Shown: positions 42,806-51,566, counted from the first letter of the stretch. The stretch is 64,000 nt of DNA from Flavipsychrobacter sp. (GCA_016786565.1 JAEUVY010000031.1:1-64000), one strand, 5' to 3'. Made by a program: numbers and translations. The notes: generated from the sequence alone by a model not told the origin.

Positions 42806-43792
42806 TTAAACATTGTGTTGTTCGTTGTGCAGGCTCATCTTCTTCAATATCTGGTGCGCTACATCCATTGCCTGATAGCCATCGTACACAGATACCCGGG
42901 TAGGCTTATCTTCCAGAACTGCAGCAGCAAATTCAGCCAGTTCTGTTCGTATCGCATTGATCGAGGCAATTTCAGGCAATTGAACCGATATGATCTTCTT
43001 TTCTCCGTTCGCTAACTCTATCGGCAGGTCCAGCAACTCTTCAGGTGCGTCACCGTCTTTCAGCTTAATGATCTCGGTTTTCTTTTCGAGGAAGTCCACA
43101 CCTATGTAAGCGTCGCGCTGGAACAAACGCATTTTCCGCATTTTTTTCAGAGATATCCTACTCGATGTGAGGTTGGCTACACAACCATTATCAAATTCTA
43201 TCCTTGCATTGGCTATGTCGGCTGTTTCGCTCAGAACGGCAACTCCACTGGCCGAGATCCGCTTGACCGGCGATTTTACAAGACATAACACAATGTCAAT
43301 GTCATGTATCATCAGGTCAAGTATCACCGATACATCGGTGCCTCGTGGGTTAAATTGTGCTAAGCGATGTGCCTCAATGAACATTGGCTGCATGTGTTGC
43401 TCGCCAAGCGCCATAAACGCGGGATTATACCTTTCAACATGACCTACCTGGCACTTTACATTTGCCTCCTTTACCAGGTTCACCAGCTCTCTACCTTCTT
43501 CAAGTGTATTTGCCAGGGGTTTTTCTATGAATACATGCTTCCCATGCAGGATACATTTTTTAGCGATCTCGTAGTGGGTAGTAGTGGTAGAAACAATATC
43601 CAGCGCATCAGATGCTGCTATCAATTCGTCAATATCCGTGTATCTTCTTATTCCAAACTCTGTAGCCGCCGAGGTGGCTTGTTTGTCATCCGGGTCATAA
43701 AAGCCCGCCAATTCTATATTGCCAATCTGCTGCCATTGTCCGATATGAATTTTCCCAAGGTGGCCTGCACCAAAAACTCCTACTTTAAGCAT
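42806..43792 (-). CDS. Gfo/Idh/MocA-family NAD(P)-dependent oxidoreductase
   Basis: 328 residues. The N-terminal Rossmann fold begins LKVGVFGAGHLGKIHIGQW, and the family's conserved EKPLANTLEEG lies near residue 92. The C-terminal alpha/beta domain includes the candidate catalytic-site region DLMIHDIDIVLCLV near 165. Members oxidise or epimerise sugars and sugar nucleotides. Position at the head of a cluster with a glycosylphosphotransferase suggests a nucleotide-sugar substrate (inference). Start ATG 43792; a 0.75 kb non-coding region lies upstream. Confidence 0.9.
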   Translation of the reverse strand: MLKVGVFGAGHLGKIHIGQWQQIGNIELAGFYDPDDKQATSAATEFGIRRYTDIDELIAASDALDIVSTTTTHYEIAKKCILHGKHVFIEKPLANTLEEGRELVNLVKEANVKCQVGHVERYNPAFMALGEQHMQPMFIEAHRLAQFNPRGTDVSVILDLMIHDIDIVLCLVKSPVKRISASGVAVLSETADIANARIEFDNGCVANLTSSRISLKKMRKMRLFQRDAYIGVDFLEKKTEIIKLKDGDAPEELLDLPIELANGEKKIISVQLPEIASINAIRTELAEFAAAVLEDKPTRVSVYDGYQAMDVAHQILKKMSLHNEQHNV

Positions 43793-44037
43793 CTCTGTGT
43801 CGCTGTGATATTTATTATCCGGGATGGGTCAAAGAATGCTGCAATATAGCAATAATACTCGTTCTGCATATTGTTTGAGATCAATGCCCGGATAATGGTC
43901 TTTAAAACCTGATTCGACTCTAATGCATGTGAGGTTCAATAATTTATCGTTTTAAATTACATCTCAAATGAATGGCTGATCATTTCCTGCCGCATCCGTT
44001 CACAGTGGCAAGGTTTACAAAACGCAATTTGCCAAAA

Positions 44038-44058
44038 CCTATCGCCTTAGCGATATAG
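44038..44058. repeat. Imperfect hairpin CCTATCGC-CTTA-GCGATATAGG
   Basis: Left arm CCTATCGC pairs with GCGAT-AT-AGG with a two-base bulge. There is no T run, so it may be an operator or nothing. Confidence 0.3.
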
Positions 44059-44420
44059 GATACCTCCCTACGTTCCTTTGACAATTAATTAACGAGTAAA
44101 ATACTAATTTACGTTTATTTACGAGATGTATTAAAAAAGTGTATACTTAAACAAAATTCTTTTTTTCATACTCAGTATAATTATTTATCTTAAATTATAG
44201 TGTCCTAGAGCCCCGATTTTCGAATGTTGGGAGGTGTTTTTTCACGTTTTTTTACAATTTGCATTCGATTTTTTTTCAAAACCTTTTGCTTTTTAAAGAA
44301 CTTATTTATCTTTACGCAGTCTAGGTGCGCATTGCACTCAGGCTATTGCGGTTACCGGGCCTTTGAAATGGGGTTACTGGCTAATTTTTTTGTTATTAAT
44401 AAATTAGCATAGTGGTGCTC

Positions 44421-44447
44421 TTGGTGACTAAATTTTGAGTATATTTG
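44421..44447 (+). promoter_or_regulatory. Candidate promoter of the gldKLMN operon
   Basis: TTG (44421-44423), a 16-base spacer and TATATTTG (44440-44447) match the Bacteroidota -33/-7 pattern. The -7 box is followed by CAC. The predicted leader to the gldK ATG is about 90 bases. Confidence 0.55.
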
Positions 44448-44541
44448 CACGCTGTAAGCCGATAGAAATAAACAATTTTTAACCAAATTTTTATTTGACG
44501 CACTATTTTAACGCATTTTTAAATTAATAAAAATTACACGT

Positions 44542-46377
44542 ATGTCCATAAAGAGATCCTTGTTGTTCACTGGAGTGTTCTTAATCGCTGCTTCCTCTTT
44601 ATCAACAACCTCTACCGCTCAGGATAACCCGAATTACCACAAGTCGCGCACGCGTCCTGTTATCCCGTACAGGCACCTGACGCTTGCAGCGCCTCCAGGC
44701 ATGGTCTACGTTCCCGGTGGATCTGTTACTATCAAGTACAGTCAGTCGTCTACCGATACCAATAGCAAAAAGCGCGTTAGCCTTAGCTCGTTCTATATAG
44801 ACAAAACAGAGGTGACCAACCAGCAGTATCGTATGTTTACTGAATGGGTGATCGACTCTATCGCTATCGTAAATTATCTGAAAGATGATAAGTGGTTCCT
44901 CGATCCGCCGCCAGGTGGTTGGAAAGATGATGCAGCGAAAAACGAAGTTGCTAAGGTGGACACGACCGCACCAAAAGATACGCTTCTTTCTGCTCTCGGT
45001 GGAGATATGTCTGCAACAGCAGCAACCCCTGCCGCAACAACTACTCCTACTGTAGCCGCTACACCTGCAAATGCAGTAACAGATAGCAACGGTCGTCAGA
45101 TCCGCAGGCGAATCAACTGGGAGATCGTTAAGCATAAAGATATCTTCGAAAGCAATGACGATGAGATCAAAGCCAAGATCGCTCCGATGTTCGATCCTGT
45201 GACCGGAAAGATCAAAGAGGAATTGTACACATACAGCTACACTTACCTGAAAGCTACCGGTACAAACAAAAACGTTAAGATCGGTGAATACGCTACTGAG
45301 TCTATCAATGTTTACCCTGACGAGAAGATCTGGTTCAAAGATCTGAACAACTCACAGGTTGATATCCTTGTTGAGAACTACTTCACTCAGCCTCCGTTTG
45401 ATGATTACCCTGTTGTTGGTGTAACTTGGAAGCAAGCTCGTGCGTTCGCAGCATGGAGGAGTCACACAAACTTCGATTACGCGAACATCGCTGATTATCT
45501 GAAGTACTACAAGTTACAGTACAGCCTTCCTTCTGAAGCACAGTGGGTATATGCAGCCGGAAAAGATATCAAAAATACAAATCAGCCTGTAGCCACTCCG
45601 GAACCAGAACCGGAAGCAACTCCTGATTCAGTTGCTACCGCATCTACTACAGCACCGGTTACAGATTCTACAGGTGCAGCAATGCCTGCTACCGATAGCG
45701 CTGCTCTGTCTGCGATAACTGCTGCAACTGATGGTTCTGCTACTCCGGTTGCAGAAGACGAAGATGGTGGCGGAAAGAAAAAGAAAAAGAAGAAAAAGAA
45801 AAATAGCGATGACGAAGAGCAAGTTGAAGAAGTTGCTGTTGTAGCACCTGCTAAGCCTGACAAAGATGCTACACCGGTTGACAAAGATCGTAACGGTAGC
45901 CTGCTCGTGAACTTCAAACAGGAAGAAGGCGACTACACAGAAGATGGTGCCAACTTCACTTTGCCTGTTATGTCTTATTCGCCAAATGAATTCGGAGTAT
46001 ACAATATGATAGGTAACGTTGCAGAATGGGTTCTTGACGCATACAGCCCATCAGCATTCGCCTTCGTATCAGACGTAAACCCTGTTCTCCTTTATGATGC
46101 TGATCCGAAAGATGGTGATGCGATGAAACGTAAAGTTGTTCGTGGTGGTTCATTTGTAAGTAACGCGAAAGCACTCAGTCCGTTCACACGTGACTATGAG
46201 CTGCAGGACAACGTACACTGCTACATCGGATTCAGGTGTGTAATGTCTGCTCCTGAGATCCTTTCTAAGAAAGTTGCAACTCGCAGGAGGGAAACAAGTT
46301 CAACTAAGCCAGGAGCTCCTGCTGCTAAACCAGCAGTGCCAACAGCTAAACCAACTTCAGCAAAAGCAAAAAAATAA
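44542..46377 (+). CDS. gldK: T9SS/gliding protein GldK (PorK) with a Lys/Ala/Pro-rich insertion
   Basis: 611-residue exported protein of the formylglycine-generating-enzyme (SUMF1) fold that forms the periplasmic ring of the type IX secretion system with GldN. The signal peptide ends near TSTAQ. No lipobox cysteine is seen, although many GldK proteins are lipoproteins. FGE landmarks are MVYVPGGSVTI near 54, IDKTEVTNQQYRMF near 93, YPVVGVTWKQARAFAAWR near 293, LPSEAQWVYAA near 332, MIGNVAEWVLDAY near 491, VVRGGSFVSNA and IGFRCV. Two low-complexity insertions break the fold: about 132-182 (Ala/Thr/Pro) and about 345-450 (Pro/Glu/Thr/Ala, then nine consecutive Lys at 412-420). It is the first gene of the operon. 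Confidence 0.92.
   Translation: MSIKRSLLFTGVFLIAASSLSTTSTAQDNPNYHKSRTRPVIPYRHLTLAAPPGMVYVPGGSVTIKYSQSSTDTNSKKRVSLSSFYIDKTEVTNQQYRMFTEWVIDSIAIVNYLKDDKWFLDPPPGGWKDDAAKNEVAKVDTTAPKDTLLSALGGDMSATAATPAATTTPTVAATPANAVTDSNGRQIRRRINWEIVKHKDIFESNDDEIKAKIAPMFDPVTGKIKEELYTYSYTYLKATGTNKNVKIGEYATESINVYPDEKIWFKDLNNSQVDILVENYFTQPPFDDYPVVGVTWKQARAFAAWRSHTNFDYANIADYLKYYKLQYSLPSEAQWVYAAGKDIKNTNQPVATPEPEPEATPDSVATASTTAPVTDSTGAAMPATDSAALSAITAATDGSATPVAEDEDGGGKKKKKKKKKNSDDEEQVEEVAVVAPAKPDKDATPVDKDRNGSLLVNFKQEEGDYTEDGANFTLPVMSYSPNEFGVYNMIGNVAEWVLDAYSPSAFAFVSDVNPVLLYDADPKDGDAMKRKVVRGGSFVSNAKALSPFTRDYELQDNVHCYIGFRCVMSAPEILSKKVATRRRETSSTKPGAPAAKPAVPTAKPTSAKAKK
45775..45801 (+). repeat. Run of nine lysine codons in gldK
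   Basis: A mixture of AAA and AAG codons encodes Lys412-420 without a long single-base run, followed by acidic residues. The codon mixture argues that it is maintained coding sequence rather than a sequencing or slippage artefact. Confidence 0.9.
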
Positions 46378-46460
46378 GAATTTCACAATCAACCATAATT
46401 GTCACTAAAAACAATCTCTAACTCGTTAAATTTTTTCACACTCACAAATCCCAACTTATT

Positions 46461-47189
46461 ATGAGCAATCAAAATTCATCAAAGAAAATTGGTCTTAATT
46501 CCATCATTTCTTTCGGCGCCAGCGTCGTAATTCTTGGTCTGATGTTCAAAATCCTTCACTGGAAGGGAGCAGAATGGATGATCGGTCTTGGTCTGATGAC
46601 AGAGGCTGTCCTCTTCGCAATCCTCGGTTGGGCATCAAGGGTGTCTCCTGAAGAAGAAGCAGCAGCGAACGGTGGAAGTAACCTTAGCGATGTGCTTAAC
46701 TCTGCTGTCACTCCTAAAGTGGTAGAAGGGCTCACTAAAGGTTTTGAGCAATTCACAAAAACAGTTCAGTCGGTTAACTCAATTGCTGGTTCTGCAGGTA
46801 CTGCTACCAATTTCATTAAAGAAATTGAAACAGCAACTGGTGACGTGAAGAAATTCCGCGATAACATGACTTCAGTGTCAGGTGGTTTTGATGCTTTCAA
46901 TAAATCGCTCCAGGCTGTAAGCCAGATGTCAGGTATTTCTGTTACTATGATGAAAGAGTTCGAATCTGCAGGTGCAGGTATGAAATCGTTCTCTAAGAAC
47001 ATCGGTGACATGAACGCTAATTTCGATCAGTTCAACAAAACTCTTAGTGCGTTAAATCAAATGGGTGCTGCTTCGCAAAACATGATCAAAGAATTCGAAG
47101 CAACAACGAACGGTATCAAGGTTTACAACAAAAACCTCACTGATCTCGCTCGTATTTACCAGGCTCAGGTTGATGCTTTCAAAAAGTAA
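46461..47189 (+). CDS. gldL: T9SS motor protein GldL (PorL)
   Basis: 242 residues. Two N-terminal transmembrane helices (about 13-32 and 37-56, GASVVILGLMFKILHWKGAEWMIGLGLMTEAVLFAILGW) are followed by a long cytoplasmic helical region. The conserved Lys/His-Trp between the helices and the Glu in TM2 (TEAVLF) are the residues implicated in proton-driven rotation. GldL pentamers with a GldM dimer form the inner-membrane motor that powers secretion and gliding. It is 83 bases after gldK and 77 before gldM. Confidence 0.95.
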   Translation: MSNQNSSKKIGLNSIISFGASVVILGLMFKILHWKGAEWMIGLGLMTEAVLFAILGWASRVSPEEEAAANGGSNLSDVLNSAVTPKVVEGLTKGFEQFTKTVQSVNSIAGSAGTATNFIKEIETATGDVKKFRDNMTSVSGGFDAFNKSLQAVSQMSGISVTMMKEFESAGAGMKSFSKNIGDMNANFDQFNKTLSALNQMGAASQNMIKEFEATTNGIKVYNKNLTDLARIYQAQVDAFKK

Positions 47190-47266
47190 TCTTTTTAAAG
47201 CATTCCTTAGTCTAACAAATAAAATACTAAACTCACCCATTACGAAATTTAAAAACTTACAAACGC

Positions 47267-48814
47267 ATGGCAGGAGCAAATGAAACCCCCCGGCAAAAGA
47301 TGATGGGGATCTTGTACCTGGTGTTGTTGGGACTCGCCGCAACCACAGTTACAGATCACGTTCTCGACGCCTTCAGGAATCTTACTGAAAGCCTCAAGAC
47401 CTCATCCGAAAACGTAAAAGCTAACGTAGACAACGCATTGTCGTCTTTCGAAGCTACAAAACTTAAAAATGAACCCGAACGTGCTCGCCCGGTATGGGAA
47501 AAAGCACAAAAGGTAAAGAAAGCAATAGCTGACCTCGATAAGTACATCACTGATACTAAGAATGAACTTATTAAGATGGGCGGAGATATTGACGAGACCG
47601 GCGATATAAAGAGCCGCGACGACATCGATATTTCTCCACGCGAAATGGTTCGCAAAGGAAAGGCAAAGATCTTGAGGGAAAAAATCGAAGCAGCTCGTGC
47701 GATAATTATTGCAGAGTGGCCTACGAAAACACCTCAGGAAAAAGAAGACCTGAAAAGCAAACTTGCTTTGAATGCTCAGGATCCTCCAAAGCGCAAAGGT
47801 TCTATCAAAGCATCATGGGAAGAAACAAACTTCGGTGATGGTATTCCTTTGACAGCAGCTATTACCGCGCTCACAAAGATCCAGGCGGATATGCGCAACA
47901 CAGAGGCCGAGGCTATCAAAAAGATCCTTGGTGAAGTAGATAAGGCTGTTATCAACCTCGACCGTTTCGACGCCGTTGCTGTAGCGCCAACTTCTTACAT
48001 CCTTACAGGTCAGCAGTACACAGCTGATGTGTTCCTTACCGCTTCTGACTCGAAAGCTAATCCTGAGGTTACTGTTGGTGGACAAACACTGAAAGTAGTT
48101 GATGGCAAGGGTCTTTACACTGTTACTGCATCTAAAGAAGGTGAGTACAAGTGGTCAGGTACTATCAGGGTGAAACAAGCAGATGGTACGATGAAGGAAT
48201 ACAAGACTAAAGAACAGACGTACACAGTTGCACGTCCTTCTGCGGTAGTTTCTCCTGATAAGATGAACGTATTCTACATCGGTGTTCCAAACCCTGTGTC
48301 TGTATCGGCTCCTGGCTTTTCTAAAGACAAGATCAAAGTCAGCATTAGTGCTGGTAAAATTGAGGGTAGCGGCGGTGCGTATAACGTATCTGTATCTACA
48401 GTTGGTAAAGTAACTGTAACTGTTACAGGTATGCTTGACGGAGGTAAGACCACCACACTCGGTTCATCAGAATTCCGTATCAAGCGTATCCCGCCTCCAC
48501 GTGTTAAGTTTGGTGGTAAGTCTGGTGGTAAGTTGAGTACAGGTGCTATGAAAGCTCAGAATCGCATTTTCGCTGTTCTTGAAGATTTCGACTTTGATGC
48601 TCCGTTTACTATCCAACACTTCACAATGTATGTCATGAAGCCGCGCAGCGAACCAATGGTGTTTGAATCAAACAGCAATGCGTTCACACCAGCCATGACT
48701 GCAGGTATGCAAGGTATCACTTCGGGCTCACGCGTAACAATCGATAACGTGTTTGCAACCGGTCCTGACGGAATGAAGCGTCAGCTTGATCCTATAACCT
48801 TTACTGTTGAGTAA
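47267..48814 (+). CDS. gldM: T9SS motor protein GldM (PorM)
   Basis: 515 residues with one N-terminal transmembrane helix (about 13-31, MMGILYLVLLGLAATTVTDHVL). A large periplasmic part follows: a helical D1 segment to about 220, then three Ig-like beta domains to the C-terminus, the length and order expected for GldM. It transmits motion from the GldL motor to the GldK/GldN ring. The N-terminus MAGANETPRQKM is typical of the family. It is followed 30 bases later by gldN. Confidence 0.95.
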   Translation: MAGANETPRQKMMGILYLVLLGLAATTVTDHVLDAFRNLTESLKTSSENVKANVDNALSSFEATKLKNEPERARPVWEKAQKVKKAIADLDKYITDTKNELIKMGGDIDETGDIKSRDDIDISPREMVRKGKAKILREKIEAARAIIIAEWPTKTPQEKEDLKSKLALNAQDPPKRKGSIKASWEETNFGDGIPLTAAITALTKIQADMRNTEAEAIKKILGEVDKAVINLDRFDAVAVAPTSYILTGQQYTADVFLTASDSKANPEVTVGGQTLKVVDGKGLYTVTASKEGEYKWSGTIRVKQADGTMKEYKTKEQTYTVARPSAVVSPDKMNVFYIGVPNPVSVSAPGFSKDKIKVSISAGKIEGSGGAYNVSVSTVGKVTVTVTGMLDGGKTTTLGSSEFRIKRIPPPRVKFGGKSGGKLSTGAMKAQNRIFAVLEDFDFDAPFTIQHFTMYVMKPRSEPMVFESNSNAFTPAMTAGMQGITSGSRVTIDNVFATGPDGMKRQLDPITFTVE

Positions 48815-48844
48815 CCTGAATGAATTAAAATTATTGAAATTTCT

Positions 48845-49867
48845 ATGAAAAAGAACGTACTGTTTATCTTGTTTGTCGTAGGCTCGTTGGGAATCACCAC
48901 CTATATGAACGCACAAACTGCTCCGAAGAAGAAGAAAAAGAAGAAGACGGAGAATAAAGTGAATGCAGATAGCCTCGCTGCTGCTCGTGCTGCCGATAGC
49001 CTTGCTGCAATCGCTGCTGCTACACCTCCGCCTCCTCCGGCAGAGGAAGAAAATCCTTTCGCTGACCTTGTATCAAGTGATACTGGTTTTGCAAATGATT
49101 TTGCTCTGGACACTTCGAAGCCGGTGGACGGTTATTATAAGCAGACAAATCTGCGTGGTGCTAAGCCTTTCGCTTTCCCTAAAGAAAATAAGAACAACAT
49201 TAAGTTCTATAAGCGTATCTGGAGGGAGATTGATCTGACTGATTCATCAAACAAGATTTTCGCTATGCCGGGTGAAACGCTCATGCAGCTGATCATGGAT
49301 GCGATCAAGTACAAAAAACTTATCGCTTACCAGGATGAAGGCTTCAAAAAGCAGCTTACTTACGACAAGGTTCTGAAAATCTTCACCGACAGTTCTATCG
49401 TTCCTATTTTCGATTCGATCACTGGTGAGCAGACAGGTTCTAAGACAGTATTCAATGATTTCAATGCTGACTCGGTTACCAAATTTGAGATCAAAGAAGA
49501 TATCTACTTCGATAAGACCCGCGGTCGTGTTATAACTCAGGTTATAGGTCTGTCTCCTGTAAGGAGGCTCAAATCAAGTGCCGGTGAAGTACTTGGTGAG
49601 CAGCACCCGTTCTGGTTGTATTACCCTCAGTGCCGCAACCTTTTTGCTGCACGTGAAGTGATCGATCCTCAGCGTGATATCTACAACGAAAGTTATGATG
49701 ACATGTTCGTTCAGCGTAGGTTCAAATCTCGTATCGTGAAAGAATCAAATCCTGCCGATCTCCGCATCAGGGATAAATACCCTAGTGATGAAGCAAGGCA
49801 GAAGAAAGAGTCTGATCGTATAGAGCGTGAGATTCAGAACTACAAACGTAACCTTTGGAAGTATTAA
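48845..49867 (+). CDS. gldN: T9SS ring protein GldN (PorN)
   Basis: 340-residue exported protein that completes the periplasmic GldK/GldN ring. The signal peptide ends at MNAQ (about residue 24). Seven consecutive lysines follow immediately at 28-34 and then a short Ala/Pro linker with PPPPP. The conserved domain begins about residue 80 (YYKQTNLRGAKPFAFP), with family motifs KRIWREIDLTDSSNK and RDIYNESYDDMFVQRRFKSRI. The polylysine stretch at the mature N-terminus parallels the one in GldK. Confidence 0.93.
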   Translation: MKKNVLFILFVVGSLGITTYMNAQTAPKKKKKKKTENKVNADSLAAARAADSLAAIAAATPPPPPAEEENPFADLVSSDTGFANDFALDTSKPVDGYYKQTNLRGAKPFAFPKENKNNIKFYKRIWREIDLTDSSNKIFAMPGETLMQLIMDAIKYKKLIAYQDEGFKKQLTYDKVLKIFTDSSIVPIFDSITGEQTGSKTVFNDFNADSVTKFEIKEDIYFDKTRGRVITQVIGLSPVRRLKSSAGEVLGEQHPFWLYYPQCRNLFAAREVIDPQRDIYNESYDDMFVQRRFKSRIVKESNPADLRIRDKYPSDEARQKKESDRIEREIQNYKRNLWKY

Positions 49868-49904
49868 TTCATTCTCTGTTCGCAGGCTATTACAAATTGT
49901 GTGT

Positions 49905-50672
49905 ATGAAAACTAAACTGTTAACTCTTCTTTCTGCCGGTATCTTGTCCGCTTCGGGCCTTGTTGCCCAGGTGCGTACGGATATCAGTGTACGCGAAAGG
50001 AACAATAGCGCCTACGAGGTTGGAGAACAAGGCTATAACGCCCACAACTTTAGTGTAGGGTTTGGTCTTGGTTCTACGAAGATGTATGGTGACTTGTCCT
50101 ATTCAAAACCTCAGCCGGCTTATATCGGCTACTTTGAAAAGAACATTACTCCTACTATCAGTTATGGTTGGACGGTTTCTTTCGGAGATCTTTCTACCAG
50201 GGACCCTTATACACAGTTGCGGAGTTTCAACAGGTTCACTTCAGTAGATCAGCACATCTCTGTTGAGTTAGGTACGCTGTTCGCTGCAGTTGACAGGGAG
50301 TACTACGACAATCCGATTCTGCGATTGGTAGGTGGTGTTTACGGTGGTGTTGGTTTGGGTATTATCAACAACAACATCCCTCGTATTGCTACACCAAACG
50401 ATTATGCAGGCCAGGTGAACAGTGTTAATCCTACTGTATTGACGAATTCTACAGCGTTGTACATACCTATGAATGTTGGTTACAACTTGCACATACCACA
50501 GTTCTGGGTGTTCAAAGGATGTGTTTTTAACGCTAATTTCCAGTACACATCAACAATGTCTGATTACATCGATGGATATAAACTGCCACTTGCTGCTAAC
50601 AAGCGCAACGATGTTTATACAGTAATGTCAGTAGGTTTCAGGTTCTACATTCTGCATCCTTCTGAGTACTAA
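49905..50672 (+). CDS. Outer-membrane beta-barrel protein, possibly PorG-like
   Basis: 255 residues from the ATG at 49905 (the open frame extends 26 codons further upstream, into the gldN 3' end). The signal peptide ends at GLVAQ. The mature part is alternating beta strands (FSVGFGLGSTKMYGDLSYSK; PTISYGWTVSFGDLSTRDPY; GGVYGGVGLGIINNN) ending in YTVMSVGFRFYIL, a typical barrel C-terminal strand. Being the fifth gene of the gldKLMN operon, with the GDL turn seen in PorG (DUF6089), it may be the outer-membrane partner of the GldK/N ring. PorG in other species is encoded elsewhere, so this identity is tentative. A terminator follows. Confidence 0.65.
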   Translation: MKTKLLTLLSAGILSASGLVAQVRTDISVRERNNSAYEVGEQGYNAHNFSVGFGLGSTKMYGDLSYSKPQPAYIGYFEKNITPTISYGWTVSFGDLSTRDPYTQLRSFNRFTSVDQHISVELGTLFAAVDREYYDNPILRLVGGVYGGVGLGIINNNIPRIATPNDYAGQVNSVNPTVLTNSTALYIPMNVGYNLHIPQFWVFKGCVFNANFQYTSTMSDYIDGYKLPLAANKRNDVYTVMSVGFRFYILHPSEY

Positions 50673-50693
50673 GATCGATCGAATATTCTTAGT

Positions 50694-50725
50694 AGAAAAT
50701 GCCACCCTTCGGTGGCATTTTCTAT
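50694..50725 (+). terminator. Rho-independent terminator of the gldKLMN operon
   Basis: AAAATGCCACC pairs perfectly with GGTGGCATTTT around a CTTC-type loop, with a T-rich tail. It lies about 25 bases after the barrel gene's stop. Confidence 0.85.
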
Positions 50726-50801
50726 TTTAGGTCGGCTTGTTTCAGGAAATGATCCTCCTGTTAAGTGAAATGTTTTCAGGGGGCTTTTCGCACTGGTCCT
50801 G

Positions 50802-51530
50802 TTAGTTGCTGATGATTGCTTCAAGATCTTCATCACCGCTCAGGTTGTTCATTTGTGAAACAATCTGAGGATAACGCCATTGAACTCTCCTGCTCATTGG
50901 TTTTACGGTGAACTTTTTCGGGTTAGGAAGGCAGGCAATTATTTGTGCCGATTCGGCTGCTGTTAGTCTTTTCGCCGGCTTGTGGAAGTAAGCCTGCGAG
51001 GCTGCTTCAATGCCGAAAATTCCCGGTCCCATTTCTATAACGTTCAGGTACACTTCCATTATCCTGCGTTTGCCCCATATCACCTCAATAAGTTGCGTAA
51101 AATAGAACTCCGGTATCTTTCGCAAGTATCTTCCCCAGCCTGTTCCTTGCCATAAGAATACGTTTTTGGCTGTTTGTTGGCTGATGGTGCTCGCACCACC
51201 TCCTTTTATCCTATTCTTCTTTTTCTTTTTACCGGTTCCGTTCATACTCCTGTCAATTGATTTCCAGTCAAATCCGTTATGATCAGGAAATAGTTGGTCC
51301 TCACTGGCTATTGCTGCGAGCTTCACACTTCGTGGTATCTCGTCCCATGATACGTAATCTCTTTTAAGCCCATATCCTTCAAATACGGATCCCAGTTGAG
51401 TTATAGTAACAGGTGGCAGCAGGAAGCGGCACAGGATCAGATAGGCCGTTGACGAAAGGAATAGGATCAACATGACACGTAGTGTAGTTCGCACAGCTTT
51501 TCTTAGCAGACTTCCTGAGTTTTTTGACAT
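50802..51530 (-). CDS. mtgA: Monofunctional peptidoglycan glycosyltransferase
   Basis: 242 residues from the ATG at 51530; an upstream in-frame extension to 51572 crosses the promoter box. One N-terminal transmembrane helix (about 17-38) is followed by a glycosyltransferase 51 domain. GT51 motifs are visible: SEDQLFPDHNGFDW (catalytic Glu), KGGGASTISQQTAKNVFLW, KIPEFYFTQLIEVIWGKRRIMEVYLN and AAESAQIIACLPNP. It polymerises lipid II into glycan strands. A five-lysine stretch is inserted before the KGGG motif. There is no transpeptidase domain. The gene is divergent from the His-rich protein gene. Confidence 0.95.
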   Translation of the reverse strand: MSKNSGSLLRKAVRTTLRVMLILFLSSTAYLILCRFLLPPVTITQLGSVFEGYGLKRDYVSWDEIPRSVKLAAIASEDQLFPDHNGFDWKSIDRSMNGTGKKKKKNRIKGGGASTISQQTAKNVFLWQGTGWGRYLRKIPEFYFTQLIEVIWGKRRIMEVYLNVIEMGPGIFGIEAASQAYFHKPAKRLTAAESAQIIACLPNPKKFTVKPMSRRVQWRYPQIVSQMNNLSGDEDLEAIISN

Positions 51531-51537
51531 CTTGTCG

Positions 51538-51566
51538 CAAAAGTACAAATAAGAATCGCGGGGCAA
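51538..51566 (-). promoter_or_regulatory. Promoter of mtgA, next to the start codon
   Basis: On the minus strand TTG (51566-51564, within TTTTG), an 18-base spacer and TACTTTTG (51545-51538) match the consensus. The box ends seven bases before the ATG, so the leader would be only about two to four bases. Confidence 0.6.

Larger units (their letters stand above)
43793..44541. other. AT-rich 0.75 kb spacer upstream of the T9SS operon
   Basis: No convincing gene in any frame; a 62-codon frame at 44224 is A/T-driven. It must hold promoters in both directions. Visible elements are an imperfect hairpin (44038-44058), a TATCTTTA box near 44310 followed by about 85 moderately G/C-rich bases and a T7 run (about 44384-44391), and a good promoter at 44421-44447. 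The last 95 bases before gldK are extremely A/T-rich. Confidence 0.6.

Noticed and set aside
44224..44412. 62-codon frame in the spacer upstream of gldK
   Set aside because: Phe/Leu/Lys-rich translation expected from A/T-rich DNA; no start context or family.
45775..45801. Polylysine stretch considered as a frameshift or sequencing error
   Set aside because: Mixed AAA/AAG codons, and the frame on both sides encodes recognisable GldK sequence.
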